64,000 bases of DNA from contig OW203773.1 in assembly GCA_934045905.1 (NCBI GenBank), forward strand, positions 16,479,246 through 16,543,245, in the 5' to 3' direction. The notes under the pieces were generated by a model. That model did no database searches, was not told the DNA's origin, and was given only the letters and a program-made list of their open reading frames with translations. A program made the position numbers and the translations under genes. Below are positions 1-12,900 of the stretch, in pieces. Positions within the stretch are counted from its first letter, which is position 1, and every line of letters begins with the position of its first letter. The DNA is from Leuctra nigra. Its lineage: Eukaryota; Arthropoda; Insecta; Plecoptera; Leuctridae.

Positions 1-174
1 TTTTTCATGGACCTGCAGTCATTGATTGAATAATTTGGGCCAGCTTATCAATGCTCTGTTAAATTTTAAACACTTGACTTGGACTATATTGCCATGGACA
101 CAACTAAGAGAGCATTGAAAGAACTTTTTTAGAGCACAGAGAGCTTTAGAATATTAAAAAAGTACAACTAATAC

Positions 175-329
175 CTACAAAAATCCATAGCATTTGCAAC
201 TGGATTTACAAACTGAAGAAGTATCATAAAGCATTTTAAAATAAAAATATTTTTTAAAGGATTTTAAACATTTCTGACACATTTTCAGTTGGAAATCCAG
301 TTGCGAAGGTATGCTGGGGATTTTTGTAG
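175..329. repeat. Small foldback (MITE-like) element
   Basis: The left arm CTACAAAAATCC..AGCATTTGCAACTGGATTT is repeated inverted as AAATCCAGTTGCG..GCTGGGGATTTTTGTAG at 292-329, so 155 bp can fold on itself. No protein is encoded. The family is not assigned. The rest of 1-683 contains no gene that I can support; 380-480 has G-rich sequence resembling the hAT-type MITE family seen at 13563. Confidence 0.55.
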
Positions 330-683
330 TAAGGTAGGTTATAGTAGAAGGTAAAATATTACAACCTCAGGTCGAATTTAAGTCTGGGGGAGGGCTTGAG
401 AATAATACGTAGGTCTGGGCCGCGCAGGCCCCGAAATATTTTGATTTTCAATATCAAATTAATACATTTTTAACACGATTTAAACACAAATGTTGGTCGA
501 TTTGATCATTTAAATGTTTATATTACTACTAATTGAAAATTTTAAATTATACAATTTATATTTTATTATTTGCCCTCCTTTGCCCCTCTTCCCTAAAAGT
601 CGGGAGGGACATTGCACCCCCTCGGTTCCTTTCCCACCAACAACATGCCACTTCCCAATTGTTTCTGAGGAACCCCGACCCAC

Positions 684-938
684 CTGAGTACGTCCATCTC
701 GAGCGCGCACTGGCAGTACGCCGCCAAGAAGTTCTTGAGATCCGCGTGCGACCAGTTTACCTGCCTCCACGGCTCCAGACATCGCTCCACCAGCTCGGCA
801 AAGAGCGATCGCAGCTCCCGGGAGCGATGCAGGTTGCAGGCGAGGCCGACCAGAGCCCGAGTGTAGCAGCGAAAGTTGGCTTCGAGCTCCTGGTACGCTC
901 GCTCCAGCAGCCGCGGCTTCAGCTTGTGGCACACCAGG
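684..938 (-). CDS. FIBP: FIBP exon 5, last exon visible
   Basis: 255 nt after the acceptor TTCCCCGCAG. Encodes LVCHKLKPRLLERAYQELEA and ELRSLFAELVERCLEPWRQ, matching the C-terminal third of FIBP. The frame runs on past 684, but CAG/GTGGGT is the better end because the family sequence stops matching there. No convincing final exon was found at 1-683. Confidence 0.85.
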
Positions 939-3900
939 CTGCGGGGAACAAGAGTCATGAAATATGAGGCTAAATATTGATAATTATCTGGTGAAATTTA
1001 ATAAACTCCATGATTCACTTTTATAATCATGACGATAAAATATGGGTCGAAACTCGAAAGAAAGTAAAACAACCACATCTGTGGTTCAAGGATGAGAGCA
1101 GGGGTCGGCAAACATTTTTGGTCAAGGAGTCAATTTCCCTCAAATTAATATAAATTAGATAATAATGGGAGCCGCAGTAGAGGTAATCAAATATAAAACA
1201 CTACTGAAAATAATAAATTGCATGACTAGATAGATTATTTTCATTATTTTGATATTTTGATGAAGCCCCCCAGTTCAACGCAGGGCGTGTTTTTAGAATG
1301 TCAACAATTTAAAAGTGGTTCAAGGGCTCTAATATGAATAAACTGAATCAATCAACCTTCCAGCTCCGCAGGAAATTTGTTTATCCGAATTATCGAATTT
1401 TTCGATACAAGTTCTTTATTTAAATTGTAAAGAGCCATTCAAGAACCACTAAAGAGCTGCAGGTTGACAGCCCCTGGATTAGAGAATAAAATCCATACAC
1501 ACCAAGGTTGACAAGGAACTGAATGCCCAAGAAAGACAATCATACAATTGAGCAGGCTTGTATATTTATATTTTAAATTGTATTGTATTCAGTATTAGAC
1601 ATCAATTTAATGTTCTAGTTTAAATTTATATTCAAAAGGGTATCAAATGATAAGCTTCCAACAACGTTACATTTTCTCACTGACAACCTTACAGTTAATA
1701 GGTTTTAAACAAATAGCAGTAACTTTAAAATAATCCCAGTTACTACAAAGTACAGAGTAATTTTAATACCTAGAAGCAGGTAATTCTAAACTCTATTTTT
1801 GAAATAATAGTGAAAATGGGGACTGGCACACCAAATTTATTCTGAACCTATATTCTGTCTGTACTCTGTAACGATTCCGAATTCGTCGCAAAGTCATTTT
1901 GGTGTAGGTTCATGTTATGTTTTGACACAACATTAATTTGTTACATTAAAATAGCAATTTATGACCTACCTATGTTTGCTCTTTTCCCATTGCAAAATCA
2001 TCTTTTCTACAAGCCAGCTGAATTGACACAGGAGAGGTGATCAAACAAGATGTGTAGCTAAGCTAGGTAATATAATATTGTACCAGGACATTTCACGTTC
2101 TCAGGAGTATTCCCTTAGAAATATTCCCGAACGAAACCTTATCACTACCTGTATAATGGCGTTTTCTACTGGCCGCACTGAGCTGCACTAGTTCTGCACT
2201 CAGTTTTAAATTTACTGAGTTTTGTATGGTGACGTCATTTCAGTGCAGCCTCAGTGCGGCCAGTGGAAAACGCCATAAGTACTAATTCAATTCAATGTCA
2301 AACTGAACTCTTCTAAAGGGTATTCGAGTGGTACCACATGACTAAAAATATAAAACACGAAATTGGCCAAACTATTGCACATACAAGGAAGATAATGTAT
2401 TTTCCTCATTCTATAAGTGATTCAACAACCCACTTGACCTTTTTCGCCTCCAATTTGTTGGTGAAATATCGCTGTTGCGTTAAAAATATTGTTGAGACTG
2501 CAATTTTCACTCTAAAGACATGCAAGTGGGCTCGTTGTCTTCATTATGAATAGGCAAAGAGGGCACTAAGATTCTTTTTGTCAATTACTTGGTTTTCTTG
2601 ACGAAAAATCCGGTAGTTACCTACCAACTTTATTTTAGGAAAATTGCAATAAAAATAAATACCAAAAAAAGGACTTTAGTACTCCCTAGGAAATTATGAT
2701 TATTCATGCCAAGTTTCAGCTTGCTATGTTGAACGGTTATTCAGTTTGGATCTTTTCTGTGAATCGTCTTGAACCAGTTTCGATCGTCCCGGATATTTTT
2801 TCGACTTTCCAAATGGGTTGATTGATTTCGCTAAATATCGGTCTCAGATGACAATGTACTTACAAAATTTGCCCTCAAATTAAAAAGTCATTCCCCCCCC
2901 CCCCCCAAATCCCATTAAGGCCGGTCATATATTTTATCCCGCCAAAAGCTATTTGGAGCGGTTTTCGAGCGAAATACAAAATATAAATGACTATATTTAA
3001 CAAACGGTTATGAATATCGAAAAAGCAAGACCGAGGTGACATGCATTGAACCTTTATCTACATTTTCATCGCTTACTGTCATAACTTTGCTCCTACTATG
3101 TGGTCAGTATGTGTCGGGCACGAAAGCGCTTCGTCGCTCGTCCGTCGCTCGCAAGGTGTGTTTTCGTGCCCGACACATACTGACCACATAGTAGGAGCAA
3201 AGTTATGACAGTAAGCGATGAAAATGTAGATAAAGGTTCAATGCATGTCACCTCGGTCTTGCTTTTTCGATATTCATTACCGTTTGTTAAATATAGTCAT
3301 TTATATTTTGTATTTCGCTCGAAAACCGCTCCAAATCGCTTTTGGCGGGAAAAAATATATGACCGCCCTTAAGTTTGACACCGCTGTTAAAATGGCGTGC
3401 TGTCAAGTCCCCCCCTCCCCCTCGGATGATTCTCTCACTGTTTGTGCTCCTTCTCCTTGTCCAGCAGGATCCTGAGCTCCCGGAGATCCAGTAGGAACTC
3501 CCTGTCCAGGTCCGTGTCGTCGTACTCCGGACTCGTCTCGTTGTACGTCCAGGCGGCCATGATGGAGCGCGAGCAGTGGTACCAGTCCGAGAAGGTCAGG
3601 TACTGCAGCTTACGCTTGCCGGTCTCGAAGCGCATGCATCCGATGAAGACGACGGCGCCGTAGCGTCTGTGAACATTGGTGTAGGTATTAGTGTGTGTTG
3701 ATAATAGCAATGAATGATTGGCTATTAATTATGATACGGAGATTATGAAGAATATGAAGGGTGCAGAGAAAGAACGCTTTAAATCACATTCCGATGAACT
3801 GAGAGAAACATAGTTTTAGATTGAAATTTGTACTAGGTAGGTATCTATCTTCCATACAGATCGATATTTCAATTGTGTTTTTCAAGACTTTGTGGCAATA

Positions 3901-6900
3901 TTTCCTAAAAACCGAGAGTATATTCTGAAAGCTCATAAAAATCACTGCAAGATTACACCTAAAACTAATTTTTTCACAAAATTTACTTACAGCATTCTTT
4001 CCCTATACAAGTCAAGATGGAGGGTGGGAAGAAGGTGGCCGTGGGATATTACTGAGTTCATTGTACTCTTGTTCCTTACCACCTTGTGGATACCCGCTAC
4101 TTGTAAGATGTGTACAAAATAAATCTAAATCTAAAATCTAACCTTGCAACATCTGGCTGTTGACTGAGGGAAACCATGAAAAATTTCAGGAATTGTTATC
4201 TATTGTGACATGTACAATTTTCTTCAACCTATTACCTTACCTTACCCTATGGCGCTACGGCCCTTGTAGAGCCCTGGCCTCTTCCACTACTCCTCTCCAC
4301 ACTTCCCGATCCAGGGCCCGCCTCCTCCATCCTCGCACCCCAAGCCTACGCAAATCCTCCTCCACGTCGTCCAGCCACCTCTTGCGTGGTCGTCCCGGGA
4401 GTCTTCTTCCTTCCGGTTTCTGCCTGTAGGCCTTTTGGGCTCCCCTTTCCTCAGGCATACGCTCCATGTGGCCGGCCCAACGTAGTCTTCCCTTCCTCAC
4501 CTCTGTCGAGATGGATGGATCTTCGTATATGTCATAAATCTCATCGTTTCTACGAATCCTCCATTCGCCATCGTCCTGTACAGGTCCGTAGATTCGGCGG
4601 AGGATCTTGCGCTCCCAGGTGTTAAGAGCGTCCTCATCCCTCTTCGTCAGCACCCAGGTCTCGCTTCCATATGTAACAACAGGCCGGATCACTACTCGGT
4701 AGATCGTTTTCTTAGTCTTCCTGGAGAGTAAATTTGACTTTAGAAGGTGTTGCATGCTGAAGTAGCATCTGTTCCCAGCACTAATCCTGGCCATGATCTC
4801 CAAGTGAGTCTCATTAGTCTCCGTGACGAGTGAGCCGAGGTACTTGAAGTTGTCCACTCTTTCAAACTGATGCTGATTCACAGACAATGACTCACGTTGG
4901 TTTCTGTAGTTCCGCTCCATGACCATGTACTTGGTTTTGCTCTCATTACCAACCAGTCCTGCGCGCTCCGACGCCTCCTCCAGCTGGACGAAGCTCTCCT
5001 TCAACGCCCTTTCATTTCTGCTCAAGAGGTCAACATCATCAGCATATGCCAGGTAATGGACTGTCCGGTTCAGTAGTGTCCCGCCTCCATTGATGTCGAT
5101 GTTCCGGATAACTCTCTCCAACGTCAAGTTGAACAGCAGACACGACAGCGAATCCCCCTGCCGCAAACCTCTGCTCACTTGGAACTCTCGTGATATGTTG
5201 TTCTGCACCTTTACCTTGCATGTTGAGTTCGCCAGAGTCATACGTACTAACTGAGCCAGCTTCTTCGGTACTCCCAGAACGTCCAGAGTCTCATACAAAT
5301 AATCGCGATTCACACTGTCGTACGCTTGTTTGTAATCGATGAACAGCTGGTGCACGGTAATATTGTGCTCATAACATTTTTCTAGAATAGTGCGAATGGT
5401 GAAAATCTGGTCCGTTGTGGATCTGTTGTGACGGAACCCGCATTGGTAGTCTCCCAGCACTTGTTCGGCATATGGCTCAATACGTCTTGCAATTATCTTC
5501 GTTAGGATCTTGTATCCAGTGTTGAGCAGTGAAATGCCACGGTAGTTGGCACACTCCAACTTTGATCCCTTCTTGTGTATGGGACATATCAGGGCTACTC
5601 TCCACTCGCTTGGCATCTTCTCCTCTTGCCAAATCCTCATGATGATGCCATGTAGTTCATGCTTCAATTCCTCTCCGCCGTACTTCAGTAGTTCTGCCGT
5701 GATCATGTCCTCGCCTGGTGCCTTGTGATTCTTCATTCTGCGAATGGCTTCCTCCGTCTCGCCTAGTGAGGGGTCGGCAACGTCTGGGCCCGCTTCGACT
5801 AGCTCTTGAACATTTTCTGCCTGATCCCCGCTCCCACCGGCACCGTTCAGCAGTTCCTCAAAATGTTCTGCCCACCGCTCCACAACCCTCTTCCCTTCCG
5901 CAATCAGGTTTCCCTCCTTGTCGTTGCACATGCTCGTCCGCGCCTGGAACCCATTCTTCTCATCCCTTATTTTGGAGTACATTTTTTTAGTTTCCTTCCG
6001 TCTGGCCCACTCCTCAATTTCCTCTACTTTCTGCTTCTCCCACTTCCTCTTCTCTCTTCTACAAGCTTTCTTAGCCACTGCTCGCAGTCTTGAGAACTCA
6101 CTGCAGTTGGTTCTTGTTCCTCTCTGTAGCATTTTCTTCCTGGCCTCATTTCTATTCGCTATGGCCTCCTTGCACTCTGCATTGAACCAAGGGTCTCTTC
6201 TATCCACTGGCTGAAATCCCACTACTTGTTCTGCTGTGGCTGTCACTGCAGCTTTAAGCATTTTCCAGTCGTTTTCTATGTCTGTTGCTCCCTGCATTTT
6301 GGCCTTTTCTAGCACAAGCTGCGCCTTCAGATGGCATGCAAACTCCTCTTGCACCCTCTTCCCACACTCTCCGTCTCGCACTAGCTTCTGTCCATGGAAC
6401 CTCTGGCGTCTGACACCTCTCTCCATCCTTGCCACCGATATCCGCTGACGGCACCTCGCTCGGACTAAGAAGTGATCTGAGTCCACATCTGCGCCTCGGT
6501 AGCTCCGCACATCCAGGATATCGGAGCCGTGCCTAGTGTCGATGAGTACATGGTCGATCTGGTTCTGGGTATTTCCATCTGGGGAGCGCCACGTGGCTTT
6601 GTGCACGTTCTTGTGGGGAAATTTGGTACTGCTGACCGTCATACCCTTACTTATCGCAAACTCCACCAACCGCATCCCGTTGTTATTGGAATCACTATGT
6701 AGACTGTTATATAGTGACCTTGGTTGCTAGACAACCAAGTTGTTGTAACAAAAGATAACAGATTCAGTAAAGATTTAGCAACTGTAATGGGAAGTCCATC
6801 TTGGTGTTTTATTCTATTTAATGATAACTATTACATGGCGTCAGCAGTTAAAAAAATCTAATGAATGCTAGAAAGAATTAATAGAAATGGACAATTCTCA

Positions 6901-9900
6901 ATTTAGACCGCCAAAGGAGCTCGACCATACTGGAAACTTGTCTGAAAACTGGAAACGATGGATCCAGCGCTTTCGGATATATTTGATTGCCACAGAGGGC
7001 GATGTGTTTACATCTGGTAAAGTACAAGTATCAAGACTGTTATGTTTAATCGGAGATGAGGCGTTAGAAGTGTTCAACACCTTCATCTTCGAGAATGAAA
7101 ATGAAAAAGAAGATCTTGAAAAAGTAATCGAAAAGTTTGAATTGTACTTTTCACCTAGGAAAAATGTCGTATTTGAACGTTTCAAATTCTTCTCAATTGT
7201 ACAAAAGGAAAATCAAACGTTTGATCAGTTTCTGCTGGAATTGAAAACTGCTAGCCAGTCCTGCGAATTCACTGAGCAAAATGAAGGATTAATTCGTGAT
7301 CGAATTGTTTTGGGAATTCGCTGCAAAAATACACAGGAGCGGCTTCTGCGCGAAGAAAATGTTACACTGAAGAGAGCAGAAAACTACTGTCGTGCAGCTG
7401 AAGAAAGTCATCGTCAAGCACAAGCTGTGCAAGTCCAGGTGCCCAGCTCGGTGAACGCAATAAACATTAAAAGGGGAGGAAAAAAGGTTGACGAACCTAA
7501 TAAAGAACAATGGAGATCAGGAAAAAAATTCTCCTGCGACAAGTGTGGATATGACCATCTTCCGCGCCGATGTCCTGCATTTGGAAAAGCTTGCGCCTTT
7601 TGTCAGGAGAGCAACCATTTTGCAAAAAAATGCCCAAAGCGCAAGCAAGCAAAGAAAGTACACACCCTGCAGAACAACGACGATTTACCTTCAGAACAGT
7701 CGTCAGATGAGAGTGAAGAGGAAGATGCCCATAATCAAATGGAAGAAATACTGTATATTCATGCTGTGAAGAAGAAGGAGGTCAAAGAGAAGGTATGGCT
7801 TGAAACTTTAAAAGTAGAAAATATGGATGTCAAATTTAAATTGGACAGTGGTGCTGAGGCCAGCATCTTGCCACTGTGGATAGTAAAACAATTAAATTTA
7901 CTATCTGCAATGAAGAAATCAACATCGGTTCTTGTTGCATTTGGTGGCAAGGACTGTAGAATCAAACCTATTGGTGAGATAACACTATCTTGCGCTAGCA
8001 AGAAAGGAAGATGTGAAACAATTGAATTCATTGTTACAGATGTAGACTCCACACCATTACTAGGTTTGGAGGCTTGTATACAGCTACAGCTAATCAAGAG
8101 AATCGACAAACTTTCTCAAGAGAAGTTGAAAGACAACATTGTAAATACCTTTAGTGATGTGTTTAAGGGTGAAGGGAAAATGCCTGTAAAATATAAGATA
8201 GAGATTAAAGAAGGGTCTGTGCCAGTAATCAATGCTTCTACTCGTATTCCAATTAGCTTACATGAGAAACTGAAGTCTACTCTAGAAAATCTAGTAGAAA
8301 AAGAAATCATCGAACCGGTGGATAAGCCAACTGACTGGGTACATCGACTGGTAATCGTGGAGAAGAAGGATGGAAGTCTTCGTTTGTGCATCGACCCTCA
8401 TGAGCTAAACAAATGTATTCGTCGGGAACATTTTGTGATTCCCACAACAGAAGAGACAATCAACAACCTTGGAGGGAAGAAAGTTTTTTCTGTTCTTGAT
8501 ATGAAAACTGGGTTCTGGCAGATTCCTCTGGATGAAGAAAGCACGGATCTATGCACGTTTAATACCCCTTTTGGACGCTTTAAATTCTTGAGGCTACCCT
8601 TCGGACTTTGTTCCGCTCCCGAAGTGTTCCAGAAGATCAATACTCAATTCTTCGGCGACATCCCTGGCGTGTCGGTTTACTTTGATGACATCATCGTTGC
8701 GGGATCAAGCACCGATGACCATGACCGCTCGCTTATAAAGGTGCTAGAGCGAGCAAGGCAGCTGGGCATTAAATTCAACAAAGAAAAATTCCAACATTGT
8801 GTCTCTGAAGTGAAGTACGTAGGAAGGATTATTTCAGCATCAGGGGTCGCAGCTAATCCCAGTCACATTGAAGCCATTACGAGCATGCCATCTCCAGGCA
8901 ACAAGGCAGAGCTTATCAGGTTCTTAGGTATGACCAAGTATTTATGTCGATATATTCCTAATCTATCCAAGATAACAGCCCCGCTGCGACAGCTGACAAG
9001 AGACGATGTGGAATGGCAGTGGTATCCCGAACACGAGCAAGCATTTGGTGAGGTGAAGAGGCGACTCACAGCGGCACCGGTGTTGGGAATCTACGACAGT
9101 GGGAAGCCCCTCGTACTACAGACAGATGCATCTCGCGATGGCCTTGGTGCATGCCTCATGCAGGATGGTCATCCACTGGCCTTTGCATCACGAAGTCTTA
9201 CATCAGCGGAGGTAGGCTATGCTCAAATTGAAAAGGAAATGCTAGCAATCTTGTATGGAGTAGAGAAATTTCATCAATACACATATGGACGACCAGTGAC
9301 GATTGAAACAGATCACAAGCCACTTGTCTCCATACATAACCGTGGAATACATAAAACTCTCTCTCCCCGTCTACTGCGAATGCTTTTACGCCTTTTGAAG
9401 TACCAACTAACTGTCACATACGTCCCTGGGAAACTATTGTGGTCAGCTGACACACTTTCCCGGGCTTTTCTTCCCGACACCGGCATAGAAGACAAGGAGC
9501 TGGACGTAATGGTACACACGCTTGTGAAGCACATGCCAATGTCTCAAGATAGGAAGATACAGTTTCAGGCAGAAACGGCAAAAGATGAGACCCTCTAGAC
9601 TCTAATTCAGTATAACGCCAATGGATGGCCAAGTAGCAGGACATCTGTCCCTGATAGTGTTAAGTTTTACTGGAATCAGCAAGAGGACATCTACGTGGCT
9701 GAAGGACTGGTCTTCCTAAGTGACCGCCTAATCGTTCCAAGCTCCCTAAAAACATTTGTTCTTAATCTATTGCATGAGGGTCACTCGGGCATTGAGAGAA
9801 GCAAACTTCAAGGGAGAAGGTTGTTGTTCTGGCCGCACATGAGTTCAGATATTGAACAGTTTGTCCAAAATTGTTCTACTTGTGCCAAGTTTAGAACATC

Positions 9901-12900
9901 CAATAAAAAAGAAACTCTATTACCACATCCAGTACCAGATCGGCACTGGGAGAAAATTTCGGCTGATATCCTGCAGCTTGGGACAGAAGATTACTTGGTA
10001 GTGATTGACCACTACAGCAAGTGGCTAGAGCTAATACAACTCCGCAGTAAAACAGCGCGTGAAGTTATCAATGTCCTTCAATCGATATTCGCACGCTGGG
10101 GTATTCCAGACACATTCATCGCAGACAACATGCCATTTGCTAGCCGAGAATTTTTGCAGTTTGCCCAAGACTGGAACTTCGATGTTGTGACATCAAGCCC
10201 AAGATACCCTCAGTCAAATGGCCTCGCTGAAAGAGCTGTCGGAATAGCAAAGCAGATGCTGCGCAAGGCAAAGGAAGAGGGCAAGAATGTGTATGCGTCG
10301 TTGCTGGAATACCGGAGTACCCCTTTAAAGGGTATTGGTATCTCGCCTGCCCAGATTTTGTTAAGCTGCAATATTAAGACTAAGATACCCATCAGCTCGA
10401 AACTTCTGAAACCACAACTTAATATTGGTGTCAAGGAAAAGCTTGTGGATCGACAACGCCTGCAGAAGACATATTATGACCGAGGTGCCAAAGATCTCCA
10501 GCCTCTTAACCCAGGTGATAACATCTACCTGAAGAGAGATAAAGTATGGGAACCAGCTCGTGTCGTTCAGAGGCACGAGACACCCCGATCATATCTTATC
10601 AAAACGTCAAATAATAATACCATTAGAAGAAACAGGCGTGATCTGAGACCATCGCTACGACAGCCAGTCTTCAACAATCCAAAAATGGAAGACATTCAGC
10701 ACACAGAGGATGACTTTGGTTTGCTGATTCCCAATATGGCCACAGAAAAAGTCGATCAATCAGAAGCAGATCCAATACATAATATGGCCCTGGAAAAAGA
10801 AGATCAAGTTGGACCCGCCGTCAAACCATCTGTGACGACTACACGAAGTGGACGGGTCGTCACCAAGCCTATAAGATTCCGTGACTGAGATTCATCATAA
10901 TCATCAGAGTAATGGAGGAGATGTTATATAGTGACCTTGGTTGCTAGACAACCAAGTTGTTGTAACAAAAGATAACAGATTCAGTAAAGATTTAGCAACT
11001 GTAATGGGAAGTCCATCTTGGTGTTTTATTCTATTTAATGATAACTATTACTCTCTGCCCCTATGGTTGGTCTGAAGATTGTCTCCCTCCCGACCTTGGC
11101 GTTCATGTCCCCAAGAATGATCTTGATATCGTGTCGAGGTGCACCATCATACGCCGTCTCTAGCTCTTCATAGAAATTCTCCTTCGCTTCGTCGTCAGAA
11201 TCTTCTGTGGGAGCATGCGCATTGATGAATGTAGTGTTGAAGAAATGTCCTTTCAGCCTCATTGTGCAAAGCCTCTCATTTATTGCCTTGAAGCCAATTA
11301 CTGCGCTTTCATACTGCTTAGCTACGGCGAATCCTGTACCAAGTGTGTTTCTGTTGTGGTCACTGTAGAATATTGTATACAGTTTCTGGCGGAACATGTC
11401 CGTCCCTTTCCATCTCATCTCCTGAAGTGCTGCGATTCTCACCTTGTATCTGTCCAGCTCTACCACCAGGCTTGCAAGAGCCCCCGCTCTGTACAGGCTA
11501 AACACGTTCCACGTTCCTATCCAAAAATCATGTCCATTTTCTCGCTTGAGTCGTTCCCTTTGATCAGTCCGGCTTCTTTTTCGTAGTGATTGTTTCGTAA
11601 CCGACCTTTTTTTTCCGAAGTGGAGTGGTTAGCCCCGCGTCCAACCTGATAGGGGGTTGCCCCTTGCAGCTCCCAGGTAGCTGCCCATTTCTGTTAGGGT
11701 GGGACCCTTAGCCCTTGAGGATCCCTCCCCTACCCACAAGGCAGTGGGTTTCGCCGTTTAGCCCCGACAGGGATGGACTTGGGTTGGACTACCTTTCGTC
11801 TGGCTTCTCCCCTTCGACCTGTCCGGCTTGGGTGGCCCTACCAGAAGTTTATACTTCCGCCGGCATAGCTCTCTGGATCATAAAAGCACGCAAACCCGTT
11901 CACCACGATAAGGTAGTAGTCCAGGAACGGGTTCTTCAACCTATAGGTATGTAAAACTTCCATTAAAATGTTATTGTTTTCTCACAGTTAACAATACTGG
12001 ACTATTTGATACTAAAAGTCTAGAAAATGCGCTAAAATCAGTAAGATGGCCACTCATGCGAGTATTTGCCGCACGATCACCGGGTGAACCATCAGTGCAC
12101 GTGCAGGCAAGTCACTTACATGTCAATCGTAACGGGGTCAGTAAAAGTTATACTTAAATCGCGGAATAACAGAAATTGATGCTTACCTCAGTGTCAACAA
12201 TCAAATATAATTGGCATATTTCATTACAGCACACATTTATTAAAACTCTTGTGAAAACAAGATGCCTATTCACCAAAAGCAGCATTTGACAGATTGCAAT
12301 TGTTTTGAGCGAGGCATCAAGAAAAATGGTTCAGACGAGGTCGTTCAGAAGGCCGTGATAAAAACAATTGCAATCTGTCAAATAGTGCTTTTGGTGGATA
12401 GACATTAGTTCTCGCAAGAATTTGAATGAATGTGTGCTGTAATGAAATATGCCAATTGTATTTGATCGTTGACACTAAGGTATTATGAATTTCTGTTATT
12501 TCGCGATGTAATTATAACTTTTACTGAACTCGTTAAATGATTGACATGTAAGTGACTTACCTGCACGCGCCCTGTGCGCATGCGCATGCTTACTCGGAGG
12601 GGAGATGTTAATTTTTTACGCTAGGTGGCGTATTGCAACTTTTAGTGTTGAATTGCTACAAAATTTTACTTCAGGTGACATCTGGTTGAAACTTATAAAT
12701 ACTAAATAGTAAATGGTATCATAATCTGTTAAAAGTGAAAATCGTAAGATTTTGTGTTGACCAACTTTACTACAAATTAGCTTCAAATTTCAATATATTT
12801 TTGCCTTTTGGGTAAATTTACATTAATTAAAATTCAGTACTCCTGCAGTAAGTCAATAAAACGCTTGATTTAAGTAAATAATATTATTATATTTATGCAT

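Larger units (their letters stand above)
6705..11051 (+). mobile_element. Gypsy-type (Ty3-like) LTR retrotransposon inserted in the LINE
   Basis: The 4.35-kb element has two direct LTRs (6705-6835 and 10922-11051) that I read as identical over their 130 shared bases, starting TGTTATATAG. A TGGCG primer-binding-like sequence follows the left LTR (6836). A purine tract GGAGGAGA (10914-10921) precedes the right one. The order protease, RT, RNase H, integrase is that of Gypsy elements. No env-like frame follows. The left LTR ends ..TTACA, while the right ends ..TTAC before TCTCTG. The two flanks share at most ACT, so a normal 4-6 bp target duplication is not visible. Identical LTRs imply a recent insertion. 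Confidence 0.9.
4233..11931 (-). mobile_element. RTE/BovB-like LINE, nearly full length, split by a Gypsy element
   Basis: The LINE runs on the minus strand with 5' part 11931-11052 and 3' part 6704-4233; 6705-11051 is the inserted LTR element. Without it the LINE is about 3.35 kb, usual for this clade. It is bounded by a perfect 13-bp duplication TTCTTCAACCTAT at 4220-4232 and 11932-11944. Its 3' end is a short tandem repeat (TAAGG units, on the plus strand taccttaccttaccc) instead of poly(A), as RTE elements have. It sits in FIBP intron 4 in the sense orientation. Confidence 0.85.

Noticed and set aside
1..683. Final FIBP exon
   Set aside because: Searched on the minus strand for a short exon resembling the family end (WDRYMGTLRGC-like) but found none; it most likely lies outside the window.
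2338..2553. Short plus-strand frames in FIBP introns
   Set aside because: Length expected by chance in AT-rich DNA, no motifs and no codon bias.
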